Positions 36,652-44,320 of a stretch of 64,000 nt of DNA are shown piece by piece. Numbering within the stretch: position 1 is the first letter of the stretch; each line of letters opens with the position of its first letter. The translations under genes and the position numbers were made by a program. Origin of the DNA: Anaeromyxobacter dehalogenans 2CP-1 (GTDB lineage Bacteria; Myxococcota; Myxococcia; Myxococcales; Anaeromyxobacteraceae). The notes beneath the pieces are model-generated. The model had not been told where the DNA came from and ran no database searches. It saw nothing but the letters and a program-made list of their open reading frames with translations. The stretch lies in assembly GCF_000022145.1 (NCBI RefSeq), contig NC_011891.1, positions 3,826,501 through 3,890,500 of the forward strand, read 5' to 3'.

Positions 36652-37995
36652 ATGCGCTCGTTCCCCCGCCTGCTCCTCGCGCTCGCCGCGCTGCCCTCGG
36701 CGGCCTTCGCCGCGAGCGTGACGCGCGGCCCCTTCCTGCAGCAGACCGGCCCGTCCTCCGCGCTGGTGGTGGTGGACACCGACGCGGCCGCGACGGTGCA
36801 GGCCATCGCGGACCTCCCGGGCGGTGGGACGGCGCGCGCCGCGAGCGACGGCACCCATCACCTGCTCCGCCTCGACGGGCTGCCGGCGGCGAGCGCGGTG
36901 CCGTACCGGCTCACCGTGGACGGCGTCGAGCGGCCGGGCGGCACGCTCCACACGCCGGGCCGGCCCGACACGGCCGAGGGCCGCGCCGCCATCCTCGCGG
37001 TCGTCGGCGACTACGGCACCGGCGATCCCGCCGAGATGAACCACATCGCGCGCATCCGCGAGGAGGGCGCGCAGGCGATCCTGACGGTCGGCGACAACGC
37101 CTACCCGGACGCCACGGCCGCCGACTTCCTCACCAAGCTGTTCCGCCCGATGGCGGCGCTCCTCGCGGACGTGACGATGTGGCCGGCGCTCGGGGACCAC
37201 GAGTACCGGCAGGCGTGGGCGCAGCCGTACCTCGACGCGTTCGAGCTGCCCGAGGGACCCCAGGGCGAGCGCTACTACGCGTTCGACTGGGGCGACGTGC
37301 ACGTGGCCGCGCTGGACTCGAACTGCATCGTCCCGATGGACGCGGCCACCGCCGGCTGCGACGGGAAGACCATGGTGGGCTGGCTCACCGCCGACCTCGC
37401 CGCCAGCCGCGCCCCGTGGAAGATCGTCCTCATCCACCGGCCCGTGGTCGCGACCGGGAAGTACGGCGTGTACCCGCAGATCCCGGCGGCGCTGCTCGGG
37501 GTGCTGGAAGGTGCCGGGGTGGACCTGGTGCTGCAGGGCCACAACCACCTCTACGAGCGGAGCTGGCCGACGCGGCAGGGCCAGCCGGTGCAGAAGGACT
37601 ACGACCACCCCGCCGCGCCGGTGTACGTGACGAGCGGCGGCGCGGGCGGCTGGCTCTACGACTTCGCCCTCCCGGCCGAGCCCTGGACGGCGTACCGCGA
37701 GAAGATCGACCAGCACCTCCGGCTGACGCTCGAGGGCGGCACGCTGAAGGTGGACTCGATCCGCGGCGACGGCGTCATCCACGACACCTTCACCATCGTG
37801 AAGGACATCCCGCCGCTGCCCGCCCAGCCGCCCGGTGGCGGGGACGGCGGCGGCGCTGGCGGCACCCCGGAGACGCCGCCCGCGAACGGCGCCGTGGCGG
37901 TCGGCTGCCAGGCCGGCGCTGGCTCGGGCTGGGCGCTGCTCGCCCCGCTGGCGGTCGTCGCGGCCGCGGCGCTGCGGCGGCGGCGGCAGCGTTAG
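36652..37995 (+). CDS. Purple-acid-phosphatase-like metallophosphoesterase with MYXO-CTERM-like tail (447 aa)
   Basis: Signal peptide of 20 residues (ending AAFA), an N-terminal beta-sandwich (about 21-105) as in plant-type purple acid phosphatases, and then the metallophosphatase motifs in order: GDYG (D120), GDNAYPD (D148, N149), GDHEY (H183), LIHRP (H262) and GHNHLYERSWP (H297, H299). GHxHxYER is characteristic of the purple acid phosphatase branch. The C-terminus has a Gly/Pro linker, then a GC-containing segment, one hydrophobic helix (LLAPLAVVAAAAL) and RRRRQR: the MYXO-CTERM arrangement for surface sorting in myxobacteria. GGAG lies 7 bases before the ATG. It is divergent from the porin-VTC operon, so extracellular phosphate release is the likely role. 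Confidence 0.85.
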   Translation: MRSFPRLLLALAALPSAAFAASVTRGPFLQQTGPSSALVVVDTDAAATVQAIADLPGGGTARAASDGTHHLLRLDGLPAASAVPYRLTVDGVERPGGTLHTPGRPDTAEGRAAILAVVGDYGTGDPAEMNHIARIREEGAQAILTVGDNAYPDATAADFLTKLFRPMAALLADVTMWPALGDHEYRQAWAQPYLDAFELPEGPQGERYYAFDWGDVHVAALDSNCIVPMDAATAGCDGKTMVGWLTADLAASRAPWKIVLIHRPVVATGKYGVYPQIPAALLGVLEGAGVDLVLQGHNHLYERSWPTRQGQPVQKDYDHPAAPVYVTSGGAGGWLYDFALPAEPWTAYREKIDQHLRLTLEGGTLKVDSIRGDGVIHDTFTIVKDIPPLPAQPPGGGDGGGAGGTPETPPANGAVAVGCQAGAGSGWALLAPLAVVAAAALRRRRQR

Positions 37996-38084
37996 CGCAC
38001 GGCGAGCGCCGCGCCGCCGCGCCCGCGGGGAGCTCGCGCGAGCCCGCGTCGGCGTGCTCCGAGGTCGCGGGCCCCAGGCAGCTC

Positions 38085-38103
38085 CGCCCCGCCGGGCGGG
38101 GCG
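38085..38103 (+). terminator. Hairpin between the phosphatase and cotH
   Basis: CGCCCCG-CCGGG-CGGGGCG, a 7-bp stem with a 5-base loop, starts 90 bases after the phosphatase stop. The 178-base gap and this hairpin suggest that cotH has its own transcript. Confidence 0.35.
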
Positions 38104-38173
38104 CCGCCCCGTAGAAGGGGAAGCCCCCGCGTGCCCGCTTCCCCGCGCGCCGACCGCTGCGCTGCATGTGCTC

Positions 38174-39847
38174 ATGCGACGCACCTCGGCGGCCGCCGTT
38201 CTCCTGCTTCCGTTCCTCCTGCTCGCCTGCAACGGCGCGCCCCTCCCCGACGCCTCGCTGGGCGGCCAGCCGGGCGGTGGTGGACCGGGCGGCCAGCCGG
38301 GCGGAGGAGGTGGCGGCGGCGGCGCCGGGTCGGTGAACCCCGACGCCCCGCTCGCCGCGCCCGCCTGGCCTCCGCTGCAGGCCAGCGTCGAGCCGTACGC
38401 GCTCGCGTTCGACGACGCGACGGCGGCCATCGTCTACACGATGTGGAGCAAGGACTACGCGCCGGGCCGGTTCCACTACCACGGCGCCTGGTGGGACGTT
38501 GAGCTGCGCCAGCGCGGCGACGGCTCGCGCGAGCACCCCAAGCACAGCTGGAAGGTGCGCCGCCCGAAGGACGCGCCGCTCGACGGCGAGCGCACGCGCA
38601 ACCTGCTCGCGGAGTGGCCCGACGGCGGCTACCTGTCGGACCCGTTCTCCTACGGGCTCATGAAGGGCGCCGGCGTGCCCACGCCGCGGGCGCAGTTCGT
38701 GACGCTCGACGTCAACGGCGAGCACCAGGGCGTGTACGTCGAGCTCGAGGAGCCGGACGAGAAGCACTTCCTCCTGGAGAACGGCATCGACTCGAACGCC
38801 AACGTCTACCGCTGCGGGCTGCGCGACTGCGAGCTGAAGCTCACCCCGCCCGCCCACTACCAGGGGCCGTGGGAGAAGAAGACGAACGAGAGCGAGCCCT
38901 CCGACGACCTCGACGCGTTCCTGATCGGCCTGAACCGCACGCCCGAGGGCGAGATCGAGGCGTGGCTGGAGCAGCACGTCGACCTGCCGCGCTTCTTCCG
39001 CTTCTACGCGGTGGGCATCCTCATCAGCCTCTCCGGCATCGACGACTCCGGCAGCTACCTCGTGCACGACCGCACGCGCGACAAGTGGCTGTGGGTGCCG
39101 TGGGATCTCAACAACGCGAAGCTGGTGTTCTGGCGCGACAACCCGGTGGAGTGGGGCGTGCCGTTCCGCTACGCGATCCCGTTCTACACGCTCTACGACG
39201 CCGCCACCCTGGGCGTCGCGGCCGGCAAGGAGGCGCGCTACGGCGGCGCGCACCCGCCGTTCGTGGTGCTGTTCCAGCGCATCTGGGACCGGCCGGCGCT
39301 GCGCGACCGCATCCTCGACGAGGTGGAGGCGATGCTCGACGGCCCGTTCGCCGAGTCCGAGACGTCGCCGCGCATCGACGGGCTGCGCGCGCTCATCGCC
39401 GGGCTGCTCCCGGCCGATCCCTGGGTGGAGCCGGCGCACGCGGACGCCTCGGTGCAGGTGCTGAAGGACTACGTCCGGCGGCGGACCGGGTTCCTGCGCG
39501 AGCAGATCGCGCTCGAGCGACACCGCGGCGAGGGAGGCCTGGTGGTGAACGCGATCGCGCCGGACGCGATCGAGCTCTACAACCGCGAGGACGCGCCGCG
39601 CGACCTGGGCGGCCTGGCCCTGACCGGCGACCTGCGCCAGCGGCTCGCGACGCTGCTGCCCGCCGGCACGGTGGTGCCGCCGCACGGCACGCTGCGGCTC
39701 CCGTTCCCGGTGGCGGCCGAGGGCGGCGAGGTCGGGATCTTCGACGTCGCGACCCAGCTGCCGGTGGACGCCGTCTACTACGGGCCGCCCGGCGGGCGGA
39801 CCTACGCGCGCACGCCGGACGGCGCGGAGACCTGGGCCTGGCGGTGA
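38174..39847 (+). CDS. CotH-kinase family lipoprotein with lamin-tail-like C-terminus (557 aa)
   Basis: CotH proteins are secreted atypical kinases, first known from Bacillus spore coats. Here a lipobox LLAC gives lipidated C19, followed by a Gly/Gln/Pro linker. The kinase core shows LRQRGDGSREHPKHSWKVRR (R114, G115, K123), VYVELEEPDEKHFL and VPWDLNNAK (D311, N313/N314), where D and N of WDxN/D bind Mg-ATP in the family. The last 110 residues (AIELYNREDAPRDLGGLALTG ... EVGIFD ... VYYGP) match a lamin-tail-domain sandwich, a common CotH partner domain. The preferred ATG at 38174 has no clear ribosome site; a GTG two codons upstream is possible. Proximity to VTC and DUF4956 genes fits a recurring association. 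Protein substrate unknown. Confidence 0.85.
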   Translation: MRRTSAAAVLLLPFLLLACNGAPLPDASLGGQPGGGGPGGQPGGGGGGGGAGSVNPDAPLAAPAWPPLQASVEPYALAFDDATAAIVYTMWSKDYAPGRFHYHGAWWDVELRQRGDGSREHPKHSWKVRRPKDAPLDGERTRNLLAEWPDGGYLSDPFSYGLMKGAGVPTPRAQFVTLDVNGEHQGVYVELEEPDEKHFLLENGIDSNANVYRCGLRDCELKLTPPAHYQGPWEKKTNESEPSDDLDAFLIGLNRTPEGEIEAWLEQHVDLPRFFRFYAVGILISLSGIDDSGSYLVHDRTRDKWLWVPWDLNNAKLVFWRDNPVEWGVPFRYAIPFYTLYDAATLGVAAGKEARYGGAHPPFVVLFQRIWDRPALRDRILDEVEAMLDGPFAESETSPRIDGLRALIAGLLPADPWVEPAHADASVQVLKDYVRRRTGFLREQIALERHRGEGGLVVNAIAPDAIELYNREDAPRDLGGLALTGDLRQRLATLLPAGTVVPPHGTLRLPFPVAAEGGEVGIFDVATQLPVDAVYYGPPGGRTYARTPDGAETWAWR

Positions 39848-39860
39848 GTGGGGGAGCCGG

Positions 39861-39894
39861 GGCGGGCGCGCGGCGAGGACCGCGCGCGCCCGCC
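39861..39894. terminator. Bidirectional hairpin between cotH and gltH
   Basis: GGCGGGCGCGCGG (39861-39873) pairs with CCGCGCGCGCCCGCC (39880-39894), allowing a 2-base bulge, around a 6-base loop. It sits in the 54-base gap between two convergent stop codons and can serve both transcripts. Confidence 0.5.
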
Positions 39895-39901
39895 GCCCGG
39901 A

Positions 39902-40519
39902 TCAGAACGTGTAGCGGACCGTCGGGTAGACCGCGTACCCGCTCGCCTTCGCCTTCGTGGCGTAGACGTAGTCCGCGGCCAGGCCCACCGAGAAGTGGCG
40001 CAGGCGCGTGAAGTACTCGATGCCGGGGCCGCCCTGCACCACCACGTCGTTCGTGCTGAACAGGCCCTCGGGCCAGCTCTTCGCGTAGCCGCCGCGGCCG
40101 TGCACGTAGAGGTAGAAGCGCTCCCAGTCGTTGCGGTCGGTCCAGCCGAGCAGCGCCACGCGCAGGTCGAGGCCGCCGGCGAACAGGCTGAAGGCGCCGT
40201 AGCTCGAGCTGCCCTTCTGGTTGCCGCCCTGCCCGTAGACGGCCATCGAGAGCCGGTTGCCGAAGTCCATGCCGAGCGTGAGCCCGACCATCAGGCCGCC
40301 GGCCGCTCCGCCCCCCTTGCCGGCGTAGGGATACTTCGCCGGGTCCTCGGTGGGCGTGTCGGTGAAGCCCATGTAGCCGGCCTCCATGCCGACGAAGAGG
40401 CCGCGCTCGACGTCGCGGAAGCGCGCGGCGCGCGGGTCCTCCTGCAGCCGGGGCGCCGACTCCTGGGCGCCGGCGAGGAGCGGCGCGCTGAGCGCCAGGA
40501 TGGCGAGGATGTTCTTCAC
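39902..40519 (-). CDS. gltH: GltH/CglE-like outer-membrane barrel of the gliding machinery (205 aa)
   Basis: A signal peptide (about 18 residues, ending AGAQ) and then a small beta-barrel. Amphipathic strands with Gly/aromatic alternation recur (GLFVGMEAGYMGF, LMVGLTLGMDF, LDLRVALLGW, FYLYVHGRGGYA, FSVGLAADYVYA) and the chain ends YPTVRYTF with a terminal Phe, the outer-membrane insertion signal. Size and place directly after gltG match gltH, which I recall being equated with the contact-stimulated gliding gene cglE in Myxococcus. The GTG start is supported by AGGAGGG 8 bases upstream. It is the last gene of the gltBACDEFGH block. Confidence 0.7.
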   Translation of the reverse strand: MKNILAILALSAPLLAGAQESAPRLQEDPRAARFRDVERGLFVGMEAGYMGFTDTPTEDPAKYPYAGKGGGAAGGLMVGLTLGMDFGNRLSMAVYGQGGNQKGSSSYGAFSLFAGGLDLRVALLGWTDRNDWERFYLYVHGRGGYAKSWPEGLFSTNDVVVQGGPGIEYFTRLRHFSVGLAADYVYATKAKASGYAVYPTVRYTF

Positions 40520-40532
40520 GGAGATGTCCCTC

Positions 40533-42575
40533 CTATTCGCCGCCGGCGGACCGGAGGATCCAGGGGTAGGTGATGACGGCGATGCCGCCGCCCTTGGGCT
40601 TGGGGAACTGCCAGCTGGTGATGCGGCTCATCATGCAGTCGTGGACCTTGGCGTCCTCGAGCGTGGTCGCCCCGGAGTCCACCTGCGGGCTGGTGGCGCT
40701 GCCGTCGGTCTGGATGACCCACTTGATCGACACCTTGCCCGCGAGCCGCGGGTTGATGGCGAGCTGCTGCTCGTAGCAGTAGCGGATCTGCGCGGCGTGG
40801 TCCTGGATGACCTTGCGGACCAACTCCTTGTCGATCGATCCCATGACCTGGGCGGCGCCGGTGCCGATGCTGATGTCGCGGTCGCCCTTCTTGCCGAGGC
40901 CGCCCACGCCGGTGCCGTAGGTGCCGAGCCCGCCGCCGCGGCCCTTCGTGCCGACGGCGCCGATGCCGATGGTCTCGCCGGAGCCGCCGCCGCCCGAGCC
41001 GGAGCCGCGGATGCCCAGGCCGCCCAGGCCCTGCGCGTCGCCGACCACCGGACCGAACATGTTGCCGACCGCGCCCTTCAGGTCGCCGCCCAGGCCGCCC
41101 GAGCCGAACACGGTGGAGAGCCCGCCGCCGCCGCGGCCGAGCGCGCCGAGCAGGCCGGTGCTCTTCACGACGTCCTTGGCGTTCGGGTCGATGGCGCGCG
41201 GCGCGGACCGGGCGTTCGACTTGGGCGCGTCCCGCTTGCCCATCTTGCCCTCGTCGCCCTTGTGCTTCTCGGCCATCTCGCCCGGATCGTCCTTCTGCGT
41301 GCCGCCGGCGAGCTTCTCGAGCTTCTTCGGCTTCGCCTCGGGGGGCTTGATGATGAACTTCGCCATCCGGGACGGGTTCTTGAACAGGTCGTCGGCCAGG
41401 ACGTCGGTGTCGTACGGGAAGTTGTTCGCCGCGACGATGAACCCGGACTGGATGAAGAACAGCACCAGGAACAGGTTGAGCAGCCGGTAGTTGACGCGGT
41501 CCCAGAGCGGGACGGGCTTCACCGGCTCCGGCTTCTTCGGGCGCGCCTCGATGGCGAGGCGGCTGCCCACCTCGGCGCGGACCGCGCCGGCGCGGGGCAC
41601 CGGGATCCAGTAGGCGCCCTTCACCTTCTCGTCGCTGGCGGCCTTGCGCGACTTCACCAGCTCGCCGAACGCCGTGCGCTGCCCCCGCTCGTCCACCACG
41701 CCGGTCATCCCGGAGCCGAACGCGAACTTGTAGTCGCCGTCCTCGAAGCGGAGCATCGGGAACTCGGCGAGCGGCAGCCCCTCCACGCGCAGGCTGCACT
41801 TCTCGCCGTCGCCCACCAGCACCGGCTGCTTCGGCCGCACGAACGTGGCGGCGTCGAGCAGCGTGTCGCCCCAGAGCACGCGCAGCTCGACCCCGAGGTC
41901 GGCGACCGCCGAGAGATCCTCGGCGGCGGCGGCATCGGCGGGACGGAGCGCGGCGCGGCGGCGCGGCTCGGTGGACCGGCGCGGCGCGGGCGCCGGGGCC
42001 GCGGCGGGCGCGGGCTCCGGCCGCGGCGACGGCGCGGGGGCCGCGGCGACGGCAGCGGCCGCGGCGACGACCGGGGCGGCCGCGACCGGCGCCGCCTCGG
42101 CGGCGCCGACCGCTGCGGCGGGTGCGGGCGCGGGCAGCTCGGCGTGCGCGTGCCCGTGGCCGTTCACGCCGTTGCCGTTCACCTTGGCCGGGCGGGCCGC
42201 CGCGGGCGCGGCGACCGCGTGGTTCACCGTCTCGGCCGCGGGCACCGCCGCGTTCGCCGGCGCCGGCACCTCCGCCGCCGCGCCCTCCACCACGATGAGG
42301 AGGCCGCCGAGCGTGATCTGGTCGCCGGCGCGCAGCGCGCCGCGGCTGACCTTCTTGCCGTTGACGAAGGTCCCCTCGGCGCTGCCCATGTCGATGATGG
42401 AGATGGCGCCGTCCGGCGAGACCTCGATCACCGAGTGGATGCGCGAGACCTTCTCGTCGTCGAGCACCAGGTGCGCCGACGCGAGGCGTCCGATCTTGAT
42501 GATCTCGCGGCTGAACTGCTCGCTGCGCACGAGCTCGTTGCCGCGGAACACCTTGAGGGTGATGGGGGTGGCCAT
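40533..42575 (-). CDS. gltG: GltG/PglI-like gliding protein: FHA domain, one membrane helix, AgmX/PglI C-terminal domain (680 aa)
   Basis: The N-terminal FHA domain has all its landmark residues (G29-R30, S44-R45-x-H47, N72-G73), so it should bind phosphothreonine on a partner. An Ala/Pro-rich linker (about 95-205) leads to a second beta-rich region (about 220-350). One helix follows (about 361-382, LNLFLVLFFIQSGFIVAA), then a Lys/Pro-rich periplasmic part, a Gly-rich stretch and the C-terminal AgmX/PglI domain (about 575-680) with IQDHAAQIRYCYEQQL and KVSIKWVIQTDGS. GltJ ends in the same kind of domain. In Myxococcus both GltG and GltJ are inner-membrane proteins reaching towards outer-membrane partners. 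The ATG has GGGAGACC immediately upstream. It lies 30 bases after gltF and 13 before gltH. Confidence 0.85.
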   Translation of the reverse strand: MATPITLKVFRGNELVRSEQFSREIIKIGRLASAHLVLDDEKVSRIHSVIEVSPDGAISIIDMGSAEGTFVNGKKVSRGALRAGDQITLGGLLIVVEGAAAEVPAPANAAVPAAETVNHAVAAPAAARPAKVNGNGVNGHGHAHAELPAPAPAAAVGAAEAAPVAAAPVVAAAAAVAAAPAPSPRPEPAPAAAPAPAPRRSTEPRRRAALRPADAAAAEDLSAVADLGVELRVLWGDTLLDAATFVRPKQPVLVGDGEKCSLRVEGLPLAEFPMLRFEDGDYKFAFGSGMTGVVDERGQRTAFGELVKSRKAASDEKVKGAYWIPVPRAGAVRAEVGSRLAIEARPKKPEPVKPVPLWDRVNYRLLNLFLVLFFIQSGFIVAANNFPYDTDVLADDLFKNPSRMAKFIIKPPEAKPKKLEKLAGGTQKDDPGEMAEKHKGDEGKMGKRDAPKSNARSAPRAIDPNAKDVVKSTGLLGALGRGGGGLSTVFGSGGLGGDLKGAVGNMFGPVVGDAQGLGGLGIRGSGSGGGGSGETIGIGAVGTKGRGGGLGTYGTGVGGLGKKGDRDISIGTGAAQVMGSIDKELVRKVIQDHAAQIRYCYEQQLAINPRLAGKVSIKWVIQTDGSATSPQVDSGATTLEDAKVHDCMMSRITSWQFPKPKGGGIAVITYPWILRSAGGE

Positions 42576-42605
42576 GGTCTCCCGGGTGGTCGCCGTGGGT
42601 ACCGG

Positions 42606-42875
42606 CTACAGGTCGCCGGACGCCTGCATCACCTTGTCGCGCCAGTCCTCGCGGATCTTGATGAGGTTGGAGTGGTCCACCTTCTGGCGCGACTCCACGT
42701 ACTCGCCGTCGGGCCGCTTCAGGTCGCCCTCGATGGTGTCGTCCTCGAAGTTGATCACCGTCTTCTTCTCGTACTCGACCTTGCCCTGAGGCTGCTGGGC
42801 CGCCCCCTGGCCCGTCGACTGGGCGGACGTCGCGAGGGGAAGGCCGAGCACCAGCGTGAGCAGAAGCATTCGCAT
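42606..42875 (-). CDS. gltF: GltF/CglF-like small exported gliding protein (89 aa)
   Basis: A signal peptide (MRMLLLTLVLGLPLATSAQS) precedes a 70-residue mature part with VEYEKKTVINFEDDTIEGDL, then RPDGEYVESRQK and IKIREDWRDKVMQASGDL. No known fold is apparent. Position between gltE and gltG, size and export match gltF, which has been equated with cglF of Myxococcus. The ATG at 42875 is followed two codons on by another ATG; neither has a strong ribosome site. The 89 bases separating it from gltE are the longest gap in this block. The identity rests on gene order more than on sequence I can recognise. Confidence 0.65.
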   Translation of the reverse strand: MRMLLLTLVLGLPLATSAQSTGQGAAQQPQGKVEYEKKTVINFEDDTIEGDLKRPDGEYVESRQKVDHSNLIKIREDWRDKVMQASGDL

Positions 42876-42964
42876 CTTGGAACCCCGATTCTCGTTGGCC
42901 GAGGCTATCACCGCGGCCGGTGGTGCAAGTAGCAACGGCTGTGCTCCGGAACCGACCTTCGCGC

Positions 42965-44320
42965 TCACCGTGACGGGTTCGGGGGCGATGTGGGCGCGGC
43001 ACCTCCGCCCGCACCGGTACCCGGCTCCCCCGGCTCGCTCTTCCCCGCCCCTGCCCCGGCGGCGGCAGGCGCGACGGCGGGCGCGGCCGCCGCGGCCTTG
43101 CGCGCGGCGGCCTCCGCCGCCTTGCGCTCCGCGTCCCGCTGCATCTCCTTCGCGGCCTCCTGCGCCCGCTTGTTCTCGGCCACGATCTGCTCGCACTCCC
43201 GCTGGAGCTTGAGCGCCGGCGAGTCGGCGGACGCCACCGGCCCCACCATCCGGCCGTAGGCGCGGAGCTCCTCGAGCGCCGGCTCGCACTCGTTCTTCAC
43301 GCGCATGAACAGGACGCCGCGGGCGAGGTGCACCTCCGGCAGCGCGTCGCCGGACGCCTCCTGCGCCTTCGCGTACGCGGCGAGCGCCTCGTCGGGCTTG
43401 TCCTGGTGGCGCTTCGCGACGCCCAGCGCCAGCCACGCCGGCGCGTTCTTGGGATCCGCGTGCACCATGGCCTGCGCGTGCTCCGCGACCACCGGCCAGC
43501 GGCGGCCCTTCACGGCGGCGTCGAGCAGCGCGCGGCGCGCCGGCAGGTACCCGTCGTCCAGGGTGAGCGCCTTGCGCCACTGCGCGGCCGCCGCCTCGAC
43601 GTCGCCCTGCTTCGCGAGCACTTCGCCGGCGAGGAAGGGCAGCTCCGGCTCGGAGGGCGCGAGCTTCTGCGCGCGCAGCAGGATGAGCTGCGCGACGTCC
43701 AGGTTGCCGCGCTGCAGCGAGACCCGCGCCATCACCACGTACGCGCCCACCGAGCGCGAGTCGCGCAGCAGGGCCTCGCGGGCCAGCCGCCAGGCCTCGT
43801 CGAGCTGGCCGGCGTTGCGGTACATCGCGGCGAGCCGCTCGCGCGCGCGGGCGTCCTCGGGGAAGTCGCGCACCACCGCCGCGTAGATCGACTGCGCGCC
43901 GGCCAGGTCGCCCTGCTTCTCGAGCAGCACGCCCAGGTTCACCGCCGACTGGCGCAGGCCGGGCTTCGCCGCGAGGGCCTTCTGGTACTCCGCCCGCGCC
44001 TCGTCCACGCGCCCCTGCGCCTCGAGCGCGACGCCCAGGTTGTGCCGCGCCTCGGCGACCTCGCCCGCGTCGAGCACCGCGCGCCACTTGCGCTCGAGGA
44101 CCGCCCAGTCGGTGGGCACCTTGAGCCGGCGCTGGTCCTCCTGAGCCTGGACGGCCTCGGCGTAGAGCCGCTGCGCGCGCGCCGAGAGCGCCTCGGCCGC
44201 GTCGGCGGGGAGCCCCGCGGGGCGGGCGCCGGACGCCGGCGCCGGGGCGTTCGCGCGCGAGCCGGCGCAGCCGGCGGCGGCGAGCAGGAGCAGCAAGGAG
44301 GCGGTGCGCGCGTTGGTCAC
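42965..44320 (-). CDS. gltE: GltE/AglT-like TPR lipoprotein (451 aa)
   Basis: The lipobox AAGC gives lipidated C18; SRANAP after it does not look like an inner-membrane retention signal. Residues about 80-340 are TPRs with clear helices (ARHNLGVALEAQGRVDEARAEY; AWLALGVAKRHQDKPDEALAAY). The last 90 residues are first a charged helix (ENKRAQEAAKEMQRDAERKA) and then Ala/Pro/Gly-rich. AglT/GltE in Myxococcus is a TPR protein of the periplasmic part of the gliding complex. The GTG start overlaps the TGA of gltD (GTGA at 44320-44317), giving translational coupling; GAGGA lies 9 bases upstream. Confidence 0.75.
   Translation of the reverse strand: MTNARTASLLLLLAAAGCAGSRANAPAPASGARPAGLPADAAEALSARAQRLYAEAVQAQEDQRRLKVPTDWAVLERKWRAVLDAGEVAEARHNLGVALEAQGRVDEARAEYQKALAAKPGLRQSAVNLGVLLEKQGDLAGAQSIYAAVVRDFPEDARARERLAAMYRNAGQLDEAWRLAREALLRDSRSVGAYVVMARVSLQRGNLDVAQLILLRAQKLAPSEPELPFLAGEVLAKQGDVEAAAAQWRKALTLDDGYLPARRALLDAAVKGRRWPVVAEHAQAMVHADPKNAPAWLALGVAKRHQDKPDEALAAYAKAQEASGDALPEVHLARGVLFMRVKNECEPALEELRAYGRMVGPVASADSPALKLQRECEQIVAENKRAQEAAKEMQRDAERKAAEAAARKAAAAAPAVAPAAAGAGAGKSEPGEPGTGAGGGAAPTSPPNPSR

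Noticed and set aside
38281-38330. Tandem GGCGG/GGTGG-like repeats near the cotH start, considered as a repeat array
   Set aside because: They encode the Gly/Gln/Pro linker after the lipobox of the CotH lipoprotein; irregular and codon-phased, so not a separate element.
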